Assembly: GCF_025148635.1 (NCBI RefSeq)
Contig: NZ_CP102269.1
Span: 2,480,001-2,544,000 of the forward strand
DNA length: 64,000 nucleotides
Direction of reading: 5' to 3'
Origin: Butyricimonas virosa
Lineage (GTDB): Bacteria > Bacteroidota > Bacteroidia > Bacteroidales > Marinifilaceae
Numbering within the stretch: the first letter of the stretch is position 1; each line of letters opens with the position of its first letter. A program made the translations under genes and the position numbers. The notes beneath the pieces are model-generated. The model ran no database searches. It was not told where the DNA came from and saw only the letters and a list, made by a program, of their open reading frames with translations. Below, one piece after another: positions 33,975 through 43,512 of the stretch.

Positions 33975-35699
33975 ATGATTGCCATGAAACGATTTATAAA
34001 TATAGCAGTTTTTTGCCTGGTTGGTTGGCTTTTGTTGTCCGGTTGTTATGATGATAAAGGTTCGTATGACTATCAGGATATTAATGAGTTGATTATAGAT
34101 TTGCCTACAATCGTGAGCGTGCGGTTGGATAAAAAGGAGGCTGTCTCTGTGAAGATAGAACCCAAATTGTCTCAAACTTTGGAGGAGAGTGAGGCTCGAT
34201 TGACATATATGTGGGAAAAAGAGAAGAAGAATAATGTGGGATTGAGCGAGTGGATTCCTTGCGGGGAGGAAAAAGTATGTGAATTGTTGTTTCAGCCGGC
34301 GGATGTGAATTCTTTGTCCGTTCGTTTGCGGGTGCAGGATCACCGGGAAGATGGGAGCGAGTGGTATAAGCAAACGACCGTGAAACCTATTGTTCCCTAT
34401 AGCCGTAGTTGGTTTGTCCTTCAGTATAATGAAGGTAAATGCGTGCTGGGGGCTGTAGATGGCGAAGGAAGTGGCGGGGTGGTTATTCCCGATGCCTACA
34501 AATTGGATGTGGGAAAAGATTTGCCTATTGGTGGTACTCCCAAATACCTGTTAACGGATTGGATGTACGGGTCTTCACAGGGAGCTATTGTTAATAAGCA
34601 AAAACCGGTGGTATTTGTCGGAACGGATCAAGATGTGTATTTGATGGATGCCATTTCGTTTGAACAGGTATGGACTTATCGTGAGATGTTACATATCAAA
34701 AAGGTACAACATGATGAAAATTTTGTTCCGGAGTGGTTGGCAACTTATACTTATGAACCGGTGTTGGGAGAGATATTATCTGATAACGGGAAGTTGTACA
34801 TGGCGAACGCTGACGGTTACGCTGTATATTATCCGCTTAAATGGGAAAATGATGCTGATGCTTCTGAATTCAAAATTACGAGGGTAGCTCCCTTGAGAAG
34901 TATAGGTTTTATTCTTTATGATGAGCAAAATTACCGTTTCTTGAAAACCGGTATTTATAATGATTTTATGGAAGGGTATATGTATAACCAGTACTTTCGA
35001 AAATATGGAGTTGAAGACTATTTTAAACCAAGCAAAACGGTGAGAAAGCTTGCGAGAATCGGAGAAAATCCTCGGGTTAAGAATGTGTTCGATCCGGATA
35101 ATATTGGAGATGACAAGGAGATGATTAATATGAATATGTATTATGATGTTGATGGATCGTACGGGGTACTGGCAACCTTTTTCTCGACTTCCGATCGGAA
35201 GATTCACGTGTATGACTTGAATGCAGCCGGTTTTGGTGAAGAAGCTAAGGAGGCTATATGTGCCGGTGAGTATACATTTGATCTTCCCGGAGGGATGAGT
35301 GTGAATGAGGTGAGTGTAACAACTTGTTATCTTTACGGTAAAGCCGTGTTTTTTGCCGGAGGCAATAAAATTTATAAAGTAGATTTTAACCGTACGGTAC
35401 CGAAAATCTCGTTACTCTACGAGTACAAGGATCCCAACGTGAGAATAACCGGGTTGAAGTTTAAGAATTCGCTTTACAACACGGGGTATAGCGAGGATCC
35501 GAATGATTGGGAATCTCCATGGATATGGAATGATTTCCCGTATTGTTTGGGTGCTTCATTGGATTATGGTGGAAATGAGGGGGGAATTCTAGAGATGAAA
35601 CTGACCACGGCTGCAGAGGTTGATCCGGATAGCGAAATTCTTGAGTACAAGGGATTCGGCAAGATCGTTGACTTCGGATATAGTGTGAAGGTGAATTAA
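33975..35699 (+). CDS. PKD-like family surface lipoprotein, SusCD accessory
   Basis: A 574-residue lipoprotein with lipobox L-S-G-C and mature start C-Y-D-D-K-G-S-Y-D-Y, the same surface-export type sequence as the paralogue 6398-8011. A PKD-like domain occupies roughly 40-140 and the rest is a long beta-rich domain with propeller-like repeats (inferred). ATG 33984 is an equally good start. It closes the four-gene SusCD core; a hairpin follows before the peptidase genes. Confidence 0.82.
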   Translation: MIAMKRFINIAVFCLVGWLLLSGCYDDKGSYDYQDINELIIDLPTIVSVRLDKKEAVSVKIEPKLSQTLEESEARLTYMWEKEKKNNVGLSEWIPCGEEKVCELLFQPADVNSLSVRLRVQDHREDGSEWYKQTTVKPIVPYSRSWFVLQYNEGKCVLGAVDGEGSGGVVIPDAYKLDVGKDLPIGGTPKYLLTDWMYGSSQGAIVNKQKPVVFVGTDQDVYLMDAISFEQVWTYREMLHIKKVQHDENFVPEWLATYTYEPVLGEILSDNGKLYMANADGYAVYYPLKWENDADASEFKITRVAPLRSIGFILYDEQNYRFLKTGIYNDFMEGYMYNQYFRKYGVEDYFKPSKTVRKLARIGENPRVKNVFDPDNIGDDKEMINMNMYYDVDGSYGVLATFFSTSDRKIHVYDLNAAGFGEEAKEAICAGEYTFDLPGGMSVNEVSVTTCYLYGKAVFFAGGNKIYKVDFNRTVPKISLLYEYKDPNVRITGLKFKNSLYNTGYSEDPNDWESPWIWNDFPYCLGASLDYGGNEGGILEMKLTTAAEVDPDSEILEYKGFGKIVDFGYSVKVN

Positions 35700-35738
35700 A
35701 ACGTATTGTTTTATTGATTTCCAGATACAGGAAAAGAG

Positions 35739-35772
35739 TGTTCCAAGAGCTTGGATTCAGACTCTTGGAACA
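35739..35772 (+). terminator. Hairpin between the SusCD core and the peptidase genes
   Basis: TGTTCCAAGAG (35739-35749) pairs with CTCTTGGAACA (35762-35772), an 11-bp stem with a 12-nt loop, followed by TCTTCTTG. It would reduce, rather than abolish, transcription into the downstream four genes. Confidence 0.65.
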
Positions 35773-35800
35773 TCTTCTTGTATCAATAGATTTATCGTGT

Positions 35801-36784
35801 ATGAATAAAATATTATATATTCTTTTCGTGTGTACCGTGCTACCATTGTTTTCCAAAGCTCAGGGATACACGATGGATTTACCTCGGTTGAAAACTTTCC
35901 CGCCTTATCAAATAGATCGGGAAAAACGGAGTTTTGTGGTCAGCTGGGAAGCGCGGGATAATTCCGTGGCGCGTTCCGTTATCGCGTACGTGGGGGTGGA
36001 ACGGACTGTAGAGCAAGATGGAGTTCAAAACGTCTTGGAAACTACACTTAAAGGGGATACTACACTGTCTGGAAATGCTTGTAAGTCGTTAGGAATAAAT
36101 GCGTTCGTTCATGATTATATGACGGGGCAGGGATGGTATATGCGTATGGGACAAGTTTCCGCCAAAGGGCTTGTGTTTAAACCTGATGCATCGTTACCCC
36201 AAGATTGGACACCGGTCTTGATGTCTCCGGTCTTTGATGCTTCGCGTGACGGAGGTAAATTTACCATTCGTTTCACGGCAACTGTTGTAGATTGTAAGCC
36301 GGGGGAGAGCGTGACGTTAGTGGTTCGGCATTGGGCCGATCGACGTGGAACGGCGATGGAAGAGAAAGTGGTTGAATTGATCGCGGACGGGAAGGCACAT
36401 GAATACCTTGTAGAATGTTCCCGGGGAATGAATAATGAGAATGTCAGTATTCAAGCCGGAGTGACGGGTTCAACGGTACTTCTTTCCGGGGATATTGAAA
36501 TAGAGCAGCGATTAGAAAAGGGGGATCGTGTGTGGCATTCCGTGGCTCTCACGCAAATGAATCGTCCCGCGGGCGCGGACTTTACAAAGATTAACGAACT
36601 GGGAATTAAAGTTGATACCATGGAGGTGACGGCCTCTTTCGGTGCCTCCAATGTGTTGGATTATAAAGAACATCGGCGAAAAGGATGGCGTTTGTTTTAT
36701 ACCTTGTTCCAGATGATTACGGCAGAAGACGGGGTGTCTACCCGGGCATCGTTGTATTCTGATCCGGTCTATTTCGAAGAATAA
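35801..36784 (+). CDS. Secreted beta-rich protein of unknown function
   Basis: A 327-residue protein with a cleavable signal peptide ending near F-S-K-A-Q. I do not recognise a family. The body is rich in alternating hydrophobic/polar strands and looks like two jelly-roll or Fn3-like domains (about 20-150 and 160-310; inferred). The frame is open from 35714, but that start lies before and spans the hairpin; ATG 35801 begins a proper signal peptide. It lies 33 bp before the metalloprotease gene, so it is likely secreted for the same task. Confidence 0.7.
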   Translation: MNKILYILFVCTVLPLFSKAQGYTMDLPRLKTFPPYQIDREKRSFVVSWEARDNSVARSVIAYVGVERTVEQDGVQNVLETTLKGDTTLSGNACKSLGINAFVHDYMTGQGWYMRMGQVSAKGLVFKPDASLPQDWTPVLMSPVFDASRDGGKFTIRFTATVVDCKPGESVTLVVRHWADRRGTAMEEKVVELIADGKAHEYLVECSRGMNNENVSIQAGVTGSTVLLSGDIEIEQRLEKGDRVWHSVALTQMNRPAGADFTKINELGIKVDTMEVTASFGASNVLDYKEHRRKGWRLFYTLFQMITAEDGVSTRASLYSDPVYFEE

Positions 36785-36817
36785 AATCATGGGATGTGAT
36801 GGAAAAGTAAATGTTGT

Positions 36818-39175
36818 ATGTGGAAAAAAATAGAATTTATACTGTTATTTAGTATTGGGCTATGTTTTCATTCGATAGCCCAACAGGAGATCGATGCTTT
36901 TTTTGATTCTCGTCCGTCGGAGGATTCCTTAAAGGTTATTCCCGGTATGTTTACCACTTATCGTCAAGGGGAACAAATCTTTTGGGAAATACCTGATTCT
37001 CTGCTCGGGTGCGATATGTTTGTAACGACAACGATATTGGAATCGGCTGCGGTGAAGAAAAGGGATGAAGATCGACGTTACGGGTATTCCGGGGATTTTT
37101 TCGGGCCGATGATTGTTTGCTTTCGAAAAGAGGGTGACGAGGTGTTATTGCAGGTGCCTCTGTGTGATAGGGTGGGAGTGGACCCGGGGAAAGGAGGTAT
37201 TCATCATGTTGCCCGACAACGGGGAGATTTCATGTTAAACGAGGTGTTACCCGTGCAGGCAAAGACTTCTTCTTCGGTATTGGTGGAGGTTTCCCGGTTG
37301 TTGATGAATAATCCCTTGTTCAATTTGAGTCCGTTCGGTTTTGAATTGAAAATGGGTATGGTTGAGAGTAAAAAGAATCGTATTGGCGAAATAAAGGGAT
37401 TTCCCGAGAATATCTTGATTCGTTCCAGCAGGAGTTTTTCCGTGGAGGAATATCCCGTGGGAGGGGGAAACGGATCCGGCGATAGGTACACGACAAGTTG
37501 GGAAATCGGTGTTTGCTTGGCCCTTTTGCCCCGTCAGCCGTTGGAAAGGCGGCAGAAGAATCGTGACGTGGGATATTTTAGTTTTTCAAAAACTGATTTT
37601 TCAAAAAGTCGTTTTGCCTTGTCCCAGGTCTCTTGTGTGAAACGGTGGAGGTTGGTCCCTCGGGACTTGGAGGCGTATTCACGGGGAGAATTGGTGGAAC
37701 CCGAGAAGCCGATTGTTTTTTACGTGGATCGTAAAACACCGTCCCGTTGGGTGCCCTATTTTATAGAAGCGGTGAACGCTTGGCAGAAGGCGTTTGAACG
37801 GATCGGGTTTAAAAATGCGATTCGCGGAGAGTTGGCCCCGACTCCGGAGGAAAATCCTGATTTTTCGGAATATGATACCCGTTATTCTTTTATTTCGTGG
37901 AAAGCGTCTCCGGTGAGGAATGCTTATGGGCCATCGACAGTTGACCCCAGATCCGGGGAGATCATGACCAGTCATGTCGGAATATTCAGTAGCGTTTGGG
38001 ATCTGGTGCAACAATGGTATTTTGCCCAATGTGGTGCGAACGATAAACTTGCCCGGGAAACGGTCATGCCCGATAGCCTGCTTGGGGAAATTGTGAAGAT
38101 GGTCGTTTCTCACGAAATAGGGCATACTTTGGGATTGGAGCATAATTTTATAGGTAGCAGTCTCTATTCCGTGGAGCAACTTCGGGATAATGCTTTTCTG
38201 GATAAACATGGAATGGGATCTTCCATTATGGATTACATGCGATTCAATTATGTGGCTAGGGAATGGGATCGTATTCCTTTGAGAAATCGGGTTGCCCGGA
38301 TTGGGGAATACGACTGTTTTGCCATAGATTGGGGGTATCGTTATTTACCGGATCGGACGGGAGAGGAATGGAACGAATGGGTGAAACAGGAGTCGCGTGA
38401 TTCTTCCAAACGTTTTGAGGGGGGCGTGGATATCAGGGCTCAGTCGGAAGATTTGGGAAATGATCATGTTGAGTTCAATTCTTTGGGAATAGAAAACTTG
38501 AAGCGATTGATGAACATGGCTGACGTGTGGAAGTTTACGGATCGTCAGTCGTATCATATCGTGAAGTCCCGTTTTCGCGGGATGCTTCAGCAATATTCCT
38601 TGTTCGTGGATCATGTGTTGCTGGATATTGGCGGGATATTGAAATGTGAGGGGAATACGACGAGATTTTATAAACCGGTCAGCCGTGATTATATGTCGAG
38701 GGTTATGACGTTTCTCGGGCAGTACGTGTTGGCACCTTGCGATTGGTTGTATCGGGAGGATTTGGGAGAAAGTCTCGGGGAGGATACGCGGACATTGATG
38801 AATCGTTTTTATCAAACCACGATGGAGAGGTTAGTCGGGAAGTTGGCAACGATAGCGCGCGTGGAAGAATATATGCCGGGTGAAGTCTATACCGTGGATG
38901 AATATTTAGGTGAATTGCATCGTTGGATATTTCGGGAGTGGCGGGAAAATACTGCTGTTTCGGATGCCTGTTATGTCATTCAGTCTGCTTACGTGAAAGA
39001 GTTGAAGGCTCTATTGGAAAAAACGGAATACGTTCCTTCTCAAGTATTGGTGAAGGGAATGGAAGAGATGGGGAAGATTTTGGAAGAGGGACGGAATTAT
39101 ATGGCAGGCTTGGAGGGAAAAGAGAAAAGGCGGGTTGCCTTATTATTAGAAAGTATCGAATCTTTACAAAATTAA
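36818..39175 (+). CDS. Secreted zinc-dependent metalloprotease (DUF5117/DUF4953 type, metzincin motif)
   Basis: A 785-residue peptidase with a signal peptide ending S-I-A-Q. An N-terminal DUF5118/DUF5117-like region (about 20-350) precedes the catalytic domain. The zinc motif H432-E433-x2-H436-x2-G439-x2-H442 is complete (H-E-I-G-H-T-L-G-L-E-H), with a Met-turn S-S-I-M-D-Y about 30 residues later. This is a metzincin-style active site, so it should cut peptides or proteins in the periplasm or outside. It sits downstream of SusCD genes and 9 bp before a degenerate paralogue. Confidence 0.92.
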   Translation: MWKKIEFILLFSIGLCFHSIAQQEIDAFFDSRPSEDSLKVIPGMFTTYRQGEQIFWEIPDSLLGCDMFVTTTILESAAVKKRDEDRRYGYSGDFFGPMIVCFRKEGDEVLLQVPLCDRVGVDPGKGGIHHVARQRGDFMLNEVLPVQAKTSSSVLVEVSRLLMNNPLFNLSPFGFELKMGMVESKKNRIGEIKGFPENILIRSSRSFSVEEYPVGGGNGSGDRYTTSWEIGVCLALLPRQPLERRQKNRDVGYFSFSKTDFSKSRFALSQVSCVKRWRLVPRDLEAYSRGELVEPEKPIVFYVDRKTPSRWVPYFIEAVNAWQKAFERIGFKNAIRGELAPTPEENPDFSEYDTRYSFISWKASPVRNAYGPSTVDPRSGEIMTSHVGIFSSVWDLVQQWYFAQCGANDKLARETVMPDSLLGEIVKMVVSHEIGHTLGLEHNFIGSSLYSVEQLRDNAFLDKHGMGSSIMDYMRFNYVAREWDRIPLRNRVARIGEYDCFAIDWGYRYLPDRTGEEWNEWVKQESRDSSKRFEGGVDIRAQSEDLGNDHVEFNSLGIENLKRLMNMADVWKFTDRQSYHIVKSRFRGMLQQYSLFVDHVLLDIGGILKCEGNTTRFYKPVSRDYMSRVMTFLGQYVLAPCDWLYREDLGESLGEDTRTLMNRFYQTTMERLVGKLATIARVEEYMPGEVYTVDEYLGELHRWIFREWRENTAVSDACYVIQSAYVKELKALLEKTEYVPSQVLVKGMEEMGKILEEGRNYMAGLEGKEKRRVALLLESIESLQN

Positions 39176-39184
39176 TGATTGAGT

Positions 39185-41485
39185 ATGAAAATAAGATATA
39201 GGTTGTGTTTGCTATGCCTGGTAATCTGTTGTTGGACGGTAGGAAAAGGTGTCGGTCAAAATACCGGGAAACAGCCATTGGCTTTTGAGGATTTTTTTCA
39301 TGGGAAGATGGAAAAAATATCCGGTATTTTTCCTGTTTACCGCGATTCTGCAAAGGTATATATGGAGATACCGGAACATTTATTGGGTCGGGAATTGGAG
39401 ATCCGGGCTCAGGTGAATAAAGGATTCGATATGGTGGCCCGGCCATTGGAAAGCATGGGGGTCGTGTATTTGCAGAAAGTGGATGGTCATTCGATTTATG
39501 TACAACGTCGATTGTTTTCTGAGCGGGTTGCAAATAAAAATAACGAATTATACGAGGCGTTGTGTAAATCGAATAAGCAACCGGTAGATATTGTTTATCC
39601 CGTGGTGGCGTATTCTGCAGGTGGAAAGGGGTATATAATAGATGTTACTGAAATGTTGAAAACCGGAGATGACTGGTTTAAAGTGGCCGCCCCGCAAGTC
39701 AGGGATCAGGATGTTTCCCGGGCGAGAATTACCGGTGTGCATGAATTCCCGGATGGGGTAAGTTTTACGATACATCGAATGTACGGGTTCTCTCCCGAAC
39801 GATTGTTAGATAACGTGATTCCTCCCCGGGGTTTTTTACCGTTGGAAATCGGTTGTGTTGTAACGTTACTGCCGGAACGGGAGATGAGGGAACGTTTTGT
39901 TGACAGGCGTTTCGGCTATCACGTGATTTCGTTCTTGGATTATTCCCAGAATCCTTACCGGGCAGAGAAGGATTCGATTATTCGGAAATGGAATCTTGGG
40001 ATAACGGAAGGCAGCCGGGGAGAGTATCGAAAGGGGAAATTAGTGAATCCTTCCCATCCGCTTGTGTTTTATATCGATACTTGTTGCCCTTCCGAATTCG
40101 TGCCGTATATTAAAGAGGGTGTATTGGCGTGGAATGCCGCTTTTGAAAAAGCCGGATTTAAGAATGCCTTACGGGTGAAAATGGCTGATTCGGAAACCGT
40201 GTTGGAAGAACAGCGGGCTGTAATCGCCTATGATTTAAGCGAGGCCGGCATCCGAACAGGCTACACGTTTCATCCTAAAACGGGAGAAATCCTGTCTTGT
40301 CGGGTCAATATCGGACACGGTTTTTTACCCAAGGAGTTGTGGCGGTATCTACTGGAATGCGGGACCGTTGACGAGCGTATCCGGAAAGACGTGTTTCATC
40401 CTGACGTGGCGGGAGAAATTTTGCGGAGCAAGATGACGCGGGCTGTGGGGAGCGTGTTGGGATTAAAAGAAAACTTGGCGGGAAGCGTCGCTTATACCGC
40501 GGAAGAGGTGAAAAATGTGACTTGGTTGAAGGCGCGTGGTTACACGGCCTCCATTATGGATAATAACCCGTATAATTATGCCGTTCAAAAATCAGACAAG
40601 GTAACGGTCAAGGAACTTATGCCTCGACTTGGTGAGTATGACTATTTGGCAATCGAGTGGGGGTATCGTGAGTTCCCCGCGAGCAAGAATGCTTATATGG
40701 ATCGTGAGGCTTTATGGAAGACGTTTCAGGGATATTCAGCGGGATACATGTTTCCCGTATCACAAGGGATAGAGGTTAGAGCGGGAGATTTGTCTTCGGA
40801 ACCGTTGAAAACGTTGGGATACGCTTTGAATAATTTACTCCGGTTGAATACGTCTTTGGGGAGCATTGTTTATTCTGACAAACAATATGATTCCGGTAGG
40901 GCGATCATGGAGGCCAATCGGCAACTGATTGATAAATACGGTGAATATTTATTGCAGATAGTTTCCTGGTTTGGAGAAAAGAGAGGAAATACCCCCTTGT
41001 CGATAGAGGAGCAGCGGGAAGCGATGGCGTTATTGGGAGAGTACTTGTTCGCGGGTGATAAAGGATTGGTTTCCCCTTTGGCCAAGGGATGTTCTTGGGA
41101 TATAAAGGCCATTTACATCCGGCAAATGACAGCGGTATTTCAAAAATTATTGGCCCCGAAGGTTATGAAACGTATGCTGGATATGGAACAAATATGCTTG
41201 GAGAACATCTACACGGCGGATATGTTTTTTAAGGATTTATTCTCCAGGTTGTTCTGTGATTTTAAAGCAGATAGTGAAGTGTCTTTTTCCCGGATGGATA
41301 TGCAGGTGGTGTGTGTAAACACTTTGTTGGAGAGTGTGGCTGATGCTTCCGTTCCTGTCGTGAAATGGAAGTTACAGGAGCTTGGTGAACGGTTGAAAGC
41401 GTTGGCCGGGCAACACGAGGACGGGGCCGTCCGGAAATTGTACGCCATGTTGAGTTCGCGAATTGAAAAAGTATTGAACAAATGA
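39185..41485 (+). CDS. Catalytically dead paralogue of the metalloprotease (pseudoprotease)
   Basis: This 766-residue secreted protein is collinear with the preceding peptidase, including the F-Y-I-D-T-C-C-P-S-E-F-V-P-Y-I-K-E-G-V-L-A-W region and the G-E-Y-D-Y-L-A-I-E-W-G-Y-R segment after the active site. At the zinc site it reads R419-A-V-G-S423-V-L-G-L-K-E429: all three His ligands and the catalytic Glu are replaced, while the flanking L-G-L, N and G-S and the Met-turn S-I-M-D remain. The frame is intact over 2.3 kb, which argues for a retained non-catalytic role. ATG 39185 is chosen over TTG 39179; its stop overlaps the next gene by 4 bp. Confidence 0.88.
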   Translation: MKIRYRLCLLCLVICCWTVGKGVGQNTGKQPLAFEDFFHGKMEKISGIFPVYRDSAKVYMEIPEHLLGRELEIRAQVNKGFDMVARPLESMGVVYLQKVDGHSIYVQRRLFSERVANKNNELYEALCKSNKQPVDIVYPVVAYSAGGKGYIIDVTEMLKTGDDWFKVAAPQVRDQDVSRARITGVHEFPDGVSFTIHRMYGFSPERLLDNVIPPRGFLPLEIGCVVTLLPEREMRERFVDRRFGYHVISFLDYSQNPYRAEKDSIIRKWNLGITEGSRGEYRKGKLVNPSHPLVFYIDTCCPSEFVPYIKEGVLAWNAAFEKAGFKNALRVKMADSETVLEEQRAVIAYDLSEAGIRTGYTFHPKTGEILSCRVNIGHGFLPKELWRYLLECGTVDERIRKDVFHPDVAGEILRSKMTRAVGSVLGLKENLAGSVAYTAEEVKNVTWLKARGYTASIMDNNPYNYAVQKSDKVTVKELMPRLGEYDYLAIEWGYREFPASKNAYMDREALWKTFQGYSAGYMFPVSQGIEVRAGDLSSEPLKTLGYALNNLLRLNTSLGSIVYSDKQYDSGRAIMEANRQLIDKYGEYLLQIVSWFGEKRGNTPLSIEEQREAMALLGEYLFAGDKGLVSPLAKGCSWDIKAIYIRQMTAVFQKLLAPKVMKRMLDMEQICLENIYTADMFFKDLFSRLFCDFKADSEVSFSRMDMQVVCVNTLLESVADASVPVVKWKLQELGERLKALAGQHEDGAVRKLYAMLSSRIEKVLNK

Positions 41486-42630
41486 AATGTAAAGAGATGA
41501 GAATTTATTTTTTCCTGTTTCTGGTTTTGTGGGCAGGTAGTGTGTATGCCCAAAATCAACCGGTTATTTTAGATAAACACAATGTGATTGAATTGAACGA
41601 TGCGAAAGAGTGGAATCGTTTTATCAAGTCGTGGGAAGCCGTACCTTTGAAGATGGATGCTCGGAATGCCGTGGAAATCCAGAGCTTGGCCGTTTACGAT
41701 GATTTGGTTGTGGTTAGGGGAATACGAGATCAATGGGAGAATATTTTATTGTTTGATATTTCCGGAAAGTTTTTGCGGCAAATCGGTAGTCAAGGAGGAG
41801 GCAAGGAACAGTATGGAATGGTCGGTTGGGTTCGCGTGGATCCGTTGGAACGGGAGATTGGGGTGTATGATGGTTTTTTGAGGAAACGATACGTGACCTA
41901 TGATTTTGAAGGCGATTTTAAGGAAGATGGTGCATGTGAGGAATATATGCATTATGTGCGGGGGGGGTATCCCTTGGAAAAAGATCGTTATTTGGGGTAT
42001 ATCACGTGTAGTAAGAGCAAACTCTGTTATTTTATTTCGGATAAAAAGTTCACGAAATTTGACACCTTGCGTCCTCATTACGTCCGTTTCCCGATGGGAG
42101 TGGTTGATTTTTCCCGGCACCCGATAACGATTTATGATGGGCGGATTTCTTTTGTGACCCCGTTGTGTGATACGATTTTTGAATATGACGGGCATAAATT
42201 GCAACCTCGTTTCGTGACCAAGGTACATCGTTCCGTGCCGGATAATTTTGACCCGGGACAGAAAGATTATCTCACTTGTGTGGCACGTTTGGAAAAAGAA
42301 AAAGGATATTTCTCGAAAGATGAAATATATGAAACGAAGAATTGGTTTATCATCACTTATGAAGCAGGTAAGTTGATCTATAACAAGAAAATGGAGAAAG
42401 CTTTTTATATGCCTAAAAATGTGGCGATGAGAGGGGATATGATTTATCCGGATGATTTATGGGGTGAGTACGGCGAGAAGTTGGTGGCTGTATATACTCC
42501 GGAGGAATTGTTAGCCATGAGGGATAAAATGAAAAAGGAAGGAGTGGTGTTGACGAAGAAAGTGGAGCAACTTTTCCGGCAGGTAGAAGCGGAAAAGAAC
42601 CCTGTGATGATTCTTTATGTATTCAAATAG
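41482..42630 (+). CDS. Secreted 6-bladed beta-propeller protein
   Basis: A 382-residue protein with a signal peptide ending V-Y-A-Q. Blade-like repeats such as I-L-L-F-D-I-S-G-K-F-L-R-Q-I-G and R-Y-V-T-Y-D-F-E-G-D-F mark the Bacteroidetes 6-bladed beta-propeller family (DUF5128/BF3164-like, from memory). Its ATG overlaps the pseudoprotease stop as ATGA, so translation is coupled. ATG 41497 is an alternative start. Propellers of this kind are often binding scaffolds; the ligand is unknown. It is the last gene of the cluster and faces a convergent HAD gene. Confidence 0.8.
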   Translation: MKCKEMRIYFFLFLVLWAGSVYAQNQPVILDKHNVIELNDAKEWNRFIKSWEAVPLKMDARNAVEIQSLAVYDDLVVVRGIRDQWENILLFDISGKFLRQIGSQGGGKEQYGMVGWVRVDPLEREIGVYDGFLRKRYVTYDFEGDFKEDGACEEYMHYVRGGYPLEKDRYLGYITCSKSKLCYFISDKKFTKFDTLRPHYVRFPMGVVDFSRHPITIYDGRISFVTPLCDTIFEYDGHKLQPRFVTKVHRSVPDNFDPGQKDYLTCVARLEKEKGYFSKDEIYETKNWFIITYEAGKLIYNKKMEKAFYMPKNVAMRGDMIYPDDLWGEYGEKLVAVYTPEELLAMRDKMKKEGVVLTKKVEQLFRQVEAEKNPVMILYVFK

Positions 42631-42665
42631 ATATCACGGGTAATGGGCTTGGCTGTCGTGGAACT

Positions 42666-43490
42666 TTACAAGTTTAATGAGTGCCGTACGAATGCAGCCA
42701 GTCCGTTATCTTCGTCGGCGGGCATCGTGTCAAATTGCTCCCGTAAGGATTCCGGGGCGTTGGAGACAACAAAGGGATGGCCGCAGCGGTTGAGAAAATC
42801 GATGTCGTTGTAGTCGTTTCCTAGCCCGGCACACTCTTCGTAACGCAGGTTTAATTGATTTAGCAACAATTGGCAAGATGTACCTTTATTGACCTCGGGA
42901 GCGAAAATTTCGGTCCAGATTGCTTGGTTGTCGATGGGGGACGTGGAACGGATCACGGAATAAGTTGATAATTTTTGTTGAATATCACCGTGAAGTTGGA
43001 GTTGTTGTGCGTCTAGGATAACAAGAAATTGAGTGGCCCCGCCCTGTATCTCGTCGATTGAAGAGATGGGAGTCCCCAAACCGGGATAATTTTCGATACG
43101 ACGTCGGAAATCTTCGTGAAGAGAGGAGATATTCCGGTAATAAAAATGATGGTTGTCGGGAATTCTTTGCTGTATGGTAAAATTTATATCGTATTTCCAG
43201 AGATGGGTAGCAATGTCTCGTGTTTCTTCGGCCGATAATTCCCGGGTGAGAAGAATCTCTTTGTCATCCCAGTGCATGATGCCGGCCCCGGAGGAAAATA
43301 CCATGTAATCCACTGGAAGGCCTTCGGGTAGCGTGTTGTTGAGAGAGAACACTGAACGTCCCGTGGCTAGGATGCGAATCACGCCTTGTTGTCCCGCCTC
43401 TTCCAGAGCAACCCGGTTTTCCTCGCTTATCTGGTGCCCGTTGCGAGGAAGTGTGGTTCCGTCCAGATCGATAATAATAGCTTTAATCAT
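42666..43490 (-). CDS. HAD-superfamily phosphatase, Cof/SupH type
   Basis: A 274-residue Cof-type HAD hydrolase that dephosphorylates small sugar or cofactor phosphates. Motif I is I-I-I-D-L-D-G-T-T, motif II is A-T-G-R-S, and motifs III/IV are in K-G-T-S...G-L-G-N-D-Y-N-D-I-D-F. The cap is of the C2B type. It lies 22 bp downstream of the pyridoxamine kinase gene on the same strand, so the two are probably co-transcribed; a link to vitamin B6 phosphate turnover is possible but unproven. Confidence 0.92.
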   Translation of the reverse strand: MIKAIIIDLDGTTLPRNGHQISEENRVALEEAGQQGVIRILATGRSVFSLNNTLPEGLPVDYMVFSSGAGIMHWDDKEILLTRELSAEETRDIATHLWKYDINFTIQQRIPDNHHFYYRNISSLHEDFRRRIENYPGLGTPISSIDEIQGGATQFLVILDAQQLQLHGDIQQKLSTYSVIRSTSPIDNQAIWTEIFAPEVNKGTSCQLLLNQLNLRYEECAGLGNDYNDIDFLNRCGHPFVVSNAPESLREQFDTMPADEDNGLAAFVRHSLNL

Positions 43491-43512
43491 GTAATAATTT
43501 TAAATATTATTT

